From assembly GCF_028023875.1 (NCBI RefSeq), contig NZ_JAQIPB010000001.1, forward strand, positions 744,001 to 808,000: a stretch of DNA of 64,000 nt, in the 5' to 3' direction. The position numbers were made by a program, and so were the translations under genes. The DNA comes from Xenophilus arseniciresistens. GTDB lineage: Bacteria > Pseudomonadota > Gammaproteobacteria > Burkholderiales > Burkholderiaceae_C. Shown one piece after another: positions 60,932 through 64,000 of the stretch; positions within the stretch are counted from its first letter, which is position 1; each line of letters starts with the position of its first letter. Under the pieces are notes generated by a model. It saw only the letters and a list, made by a program, of their open reading frames with translations, did no database searches and was not told the DNA's origin.

Positions 60932-63900
60932 ATGGACGAACAGACCCTCGCCACGCACACCGCCGCCAGCAGCGCGCCGCGCCGCCGCCGGGGCCGCCGC
61001 GTGCTGCGCTGGCTGGGCTGGAGCCTGGCCGGCCTTGCGGCGCTGTTGATCGCGCTGGGTGGCGCGCTGTGGTGGTGGGCCGGCACCGACCAGTCGCTGG
61101 CCGCCACGCTGGCGCGCGTGGCGCGGCTGATGCCCGCGGGCCAGACCCTGGAGACGCGCGAGGTCAGCGGCTCGGTGCGGCGCGGCGGCCACATCGACCA
61201 TCTGCAGTGGCGCAGCGACGCGATGCAGGTCACGGTGCAGGACGCCGACATCGGCTGGCTGCTGCGCCCGCTGCTGAGCCGCAAGGTGCAGCTGGGCGAA
61301 GTGCGGGCCGCGCACGTGCGCATCGAATCCTTCCCCCAGCCCGACAAGCCGGCCGAGCCCCTGCAGCCGCTGCAGGGACTGCCGCTGCCGGTGGACGTGG
61401 ACCTGCCCTTCAAGGTGCAGACCATCGAATGGGTGGGCCCGCCGGCTCTCACGGTGCAGGCCCTGGCCGGCCGCTACCGCTATGAAGGCCAGGCCCACCA
61501 TCTGCAGCTCGACGGCGTGGACGTGGCCGACGGCCACTACAGCGGCACGATGAAGCTGCAGGGCCCGGCGCCCATGGACCTGAAGCTCGCGCTGCAGGGC
61601 CGCGTGCAGGCCGCCCTGCAAGAGGGCGAAGCGCCGCTGCAATTGCAGGCCCAGGCCAGTGCCACGGGCCAACTGGCCGGGCCTGATGCGCGCCTGGCCG
61701 TCGAAGCCACGCTGCAGCCCGCAGGCGAGGCCGATCCCGCGCGCCCCGTCGATGCGCTGCTCAAGGCCAACATCGCGCCCTGGGCGCCGCAGCCGGTGGT
61801 CGATGCCCTGGCCCGGCTGCGCAACATCGATGCGGCCTGGCTGCTGCCGCAGGCGCCGCGCACCCAACTGAGCGGCGAAATCACCGTGCGCCCCGACGAG
61901 AGCGCCGGCACGCAGCAGGCCTGGGCGCTCGATGCCGAGCTGCGCAATGCCGCCGCCGCGCCCTGGGACGAAGGCGGTCTGCCCGTGCAGGCCCTGCAGG
62001 CCCAGCTCCACTACAACGCGGCCGAGCAGGCCGTGCGCGTGCGCGAAGCCCGCATCGAGGCCGGCCGCGGCAGCATCGAAGCCCAAGGCGAATGGCGGCC
62101 CGCACCCGCGCCCTGGCAGATCGAAGCCACCGTGCGCGACCTGCGGCCCGGCCTGCTGCACACCCAACTGGCCGGCGCGCCCATCCGCGGCGAGATCAAG
62201 GCCACGCAGAAAGCCGCGGGCGCCGAAAGCGAAGGCACGGTGCTGGACTTCGACGTGGACCTGCAGGCCGCGGGCGAAGGCGCCGGCGCACGCGCGCTCG
62301 AGGGGCTGAACCTGCAACTGGCGCAGGCCCGGGGCCGCTGGAGCCTGCCGGCGCAGCTGCTGGAGCTGCGCAACCTGCGCGTGCAGGCCGCGCGCGTGGA
62401 CGTGCGCGGCCAGGGCCAGGCCCGCATCGCCGAACAGGCGGGCAGCGCGAAGCTGCAGGCCACGCTGCCCGGCGCCAGCCTCGACATCGACGGCCGCATG
62501 GCGCCCGCGCAGGGCAACGGCCAGGCGCAACTGCAACTGCGCGACGCCAGCGCGCTGCAAGGCTGGGTCGAAAGCCTGCCCGGCCTGTCCAAGGTCTTTG
62601 CCGGCAACAGCCTGCGCGGCGAAGCGCGGCTCGATGCGCGCTGGCAGGGCGGCTGGCAGAGCTTCATGCAGCAGTTGCAGAACCCGGGCCAGCCGCTGCC
62701 GCGCGGCAGCGCCGAGCCCACGGTCAACGCGCGGCTCGAGGTGCCCAGCCTGGCGCTGCAGCAGGCTGCAGCCGATGCCCAGGCACCGCGACCCGCGCCC
62801 GTGCTGCTGCGCGGCGTGCGCGCCACGCTCGAAGGGCGGCTTGCGCAAGCCAGCCTTGCGCTGCAGGGCCAGGCCGAGCGCGGCACCCAGCGCCTGTCGC
62901 TGGACACCCAGGCCAGCGGCGGCCTGCAGCGCGCGGGCGAATGGCGGCTGCAGCTGGCCCGCTTGCGCGCCCAGGCCCAGGACGTGCAAGCCGGCACGCA
63001 GCCGCAGCAGCAGCTCGCGCCCTGGACGCTGGCGCTCACGCGCGAATTCAGCAGCCAGGTGCGCATCAGCCAGGGGCTGATCGAGGTGCAGGGCTCGGCC
63101 GCCGGCGTCACGCTCAACGGCCCCGTGCCCGGCACCGTCAGCATCGACTGGGAACCGCTGCGCCTGCAGCAGCGCAGCGGCGCCCAGGGCGCCAGCCTGC
63201 GCCTGCAATCGAAGGGGCGCATGCGCGGCCTGCCCATGGCCTGGGCCCGCGCCTTTGGCGGCGACGCCAGCCTGCGCGAAATGGGCATCAGCGGCGACCT
63301 CGTGTTCGACGGCGACTGGGACATCGACGCCGCCGACCGCCTGCGGGCCCAGGCCCGCGTGGCCCGCGCCAGCGGCGACCTGCGCGTGCAGGCCGGCGAA
63401 GCGGCGCTGGTGCGGCGCATCGAAAGCCGCGGCACCGGCACGCGCAGCGAAATCACCATGACGCCGACCGACGAAGGCCCGGGCACGCCGGCCGGCCTGC
63501 GCCAGGCCGAGCTGCTGCTGCGCGCCGATGGCGACGCGCTGCAGGCCTCGCTGGTGTGGGACAGCGAACGCGCGGGCACCATCAACGCCGAAGCCGGCAC
63601 GCGGCTGGTGCAGCAGGGCGGCGGCTGGCAATGGGCCCCCGACGCACCGCTGAGCGGGCGCGTGCGCGCAGCCCTGCCGCAGTTGGGCGTGTGGTCCATG
63701 CTGGCGCCGCCGGGCTGGCGCGTGGCCGGCTCGCTGCAGGCCGATGCCACGCTCGGCGGCAACCGGGCCGAGCCGCGCTGGAACGGCACGCTGGCGGCGG
63801 ACCAGCTGGCGCTGCGCGCACGCGTGGAAGGGCTGGACCTGCGCGACGGCCGCCTGCGCGCCACCCTGGCCGGCGACCGCATGCGCATCGACGAATTCAC

Positions 63901-64000
63901 GCTGCAGGGCGGGCAGGCCAGCCGGGTGCGCATTGCCGGGCGCGGCGGCAACCTGAGCACCGTGGGCAGCGAACTGGGGCGCGACGGCGGGCGCCTGACG
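60932..64000 (+). CDS. tamB: TamB, inner membrane-anchored translocation/assembly protein (3' end beyond window)
   Basis: Open reading frame from ATG 60932 to the window edge, 1023 codons without a stop. It starts MDEQTLATHTAASSAPRRRRGRR, followed by one transmembrane helix (WLGWSLAGLAALLIALGGALWWWAG, about 27-50), then long repetitive beta-strand sequence (AsmA-like TamB fold; for example VQLGEVRAAHVRIESF, LDAELRNAAAAPW). TamB forms a hydrophobic groove bridging the envelope and works with TamA. The C-terminal DUF490 domain lies outside. Large minus-strand open frames here, one of 1613 codons, are shadows of this biased sequence. Confidence 0.93.
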   Translation, partial: MDEQTLATHTAASSAPRRRRGRRVLRWLGWSLAGLAALLIALGGALWWWAGTDQSLAATLARVARLMPAGQTLETREVSGSVRRGGHIDHLQWRSDAMQVTVQDADIGWLLRPLLSRKVQLGEVRAAHVRIESFPQPDKPAEPLQPLQGLPLPVDVDLPFKVQTIEWVGPPALTVQALAGRYRYEGQAHHLQLDGVDVADGHYSGTMKLQGPAPMDLKLALQGRVQAALQEGEAPLQLQAQASATGQLAGPDARLAVEATLQPAGEADPARPVDALLKANIAPWAPQPVVDALARLRNIDAAWLLPQAPRTQLSGEITVRPDESAGTQQAWALDAELRNAAAAPWDEGGLPVQALQAQLHYNAAEQAVRVREARIEAGRGSIEAQGEWRPAPAPWQIEATVRDLRPGLLHTQLAGAPIRGEIKATQKAAGAESEGTVLDFDVDLQAAGEGAGARALEGLNLQLAQARGRWSLPAQLLELRNLRVQAARVDVRGQGQARIAEQAGSAKLQATLPGASLDIDGRMAPAQGNGQAQLQLRDASALQGWVESLPGLSKVFAGNSLRGEARLDARWQGGWQSFMQQLQNPGQPLPRGSAEPTVNARLEVPSLALQQAAADAQAPRPAPVLLRGVRATLEGRLAQASLALQGQAERGTQRLSLDTQASGGLQRAGEWRLQLARLRAQAQDVQAGTQPQQQLAPWTLALTREFSSQVRISQGLIEVQGSAAGVTLNGPVPGTVSIDWEPLRLQQRSGAQGASLRLQSKGRMRGLPMAWARAFGGDASLREMGISGDLVFDGDWDIDAADRLRAQARVARASGDLRVQAGEAALVRRIESRGTGTRSEITMTPTDEGPGTPAGLRQAELLLRADGDALQASLVWDSERAGTINAEAGTRLVQQGGGWQWAPDAPLSGRVRAALPQLGVWSMLAPPGWRVAGSLQADATLGGNRAEPRWNGTLAADQLALRARVEGLDLRDGRLRATLAGDRMRIDEFTLQGGQASRVRIAGRGGNLSTVGSELGRDGGRLT

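Noticed and set aside
58790-63631. Minus-strand open frame of 1613 codons
   Set aside because: It is antisense to tamA/tamB, which have clear family features. His/Gln/Arg/Ala-rich composition is the mark of an opposite-strand shadow in very GC-rich DNA.

Overview
The window is very GC-rich and densely coded. Gene content and order point to a betaproteobacterium of the order Burkholderiales, most likely Comamonadaceae: algH-ruvX-pyrR-pyrB-pyrC', rubredoxin-pilG-pilH-pilI-pilJ-pilL next to a divergent thiD and hemL, dusB-fis-purH, a Bug-type binding protein and a PcaR-type IclR regulator. This is inferred from families and order alone. I see no insertion sequence, prophage, integrase or CRISPR array, so it reads as chromosomal backbone with one notable RNA-repair locus.

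Layout. 1-5.7 kb: IclR regulator, three small ORFs, an SDR/zinc alcohol dehydrogenase pair, then cinA-nadE (pyridine nucleotide salvage, ATGA overlap). 5.8-9.2 kb: large KatE-type catalase with a clear terminator, two small proteins and tRNA-Arg(CCU). 9.2-13.8 kb: leftward algH-ruvX-pyrR-pyrB-pyrC'-plsC, in which the dihydroorotase lacks metal ligands and is probably a structural partner of PyrB. 13.8-15.4 kb: photolyase. 15.5-25.8 kb: leftward type IV pilus chemosensory operon pilG-pilH-pilI-pilJ-pilL, then a 56-residue rubredoxin. 26-31.7 kb: thiD, hemL, and leftward dusB-fis-purH with a small membrane ORF. 31.9-40.8 kb: yqaA-trmL, MaoC dehydratase, orphan ParA, VOC protein, SDR, TauE/SafE transporter, a small secreted protein with DoxX, and a Crp/Fnr regulator divergent from a CyaC-like redox adenylate cyclase (6-TM, 2Fe-2S, cyclase), then a Bug protein.

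40.9-48.7 kb is the most interesting region: an RNA-repair operon transcribed leftward, rsr - three tandem Y-RNA-like elements - rtcB - unknown - zinc-ribbon/HEAT-like protein - rtcA. It is divergent from rtcR, a CARF-AAA+ sigma-54 activator. A near-consensus sigma-54 promoter lies upstream of rsr with palindromes between it and rtcR. Two of the RNA elements contain tRNA parts in circularly permuted order, with the acceptor stem closed by a GCAA tetraloop, and each element ends in a T-run.

48.8-64 kb: an unknown membrane-anchored protein, an ornithine cyclodeaminase-family reductase, pcaF thiolase, an ACP/ketosynthase/DUF4189 cluster beside a PAP2 phosphatase, DUF1841, a dihaem cytochrome c, a MoxR ATPase with its VWA partner, and tamA-tamB; tamB runs off the right edge. 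Start codons were chosen from ribosome-binding sites, overlaps and family length, and several are GTG.
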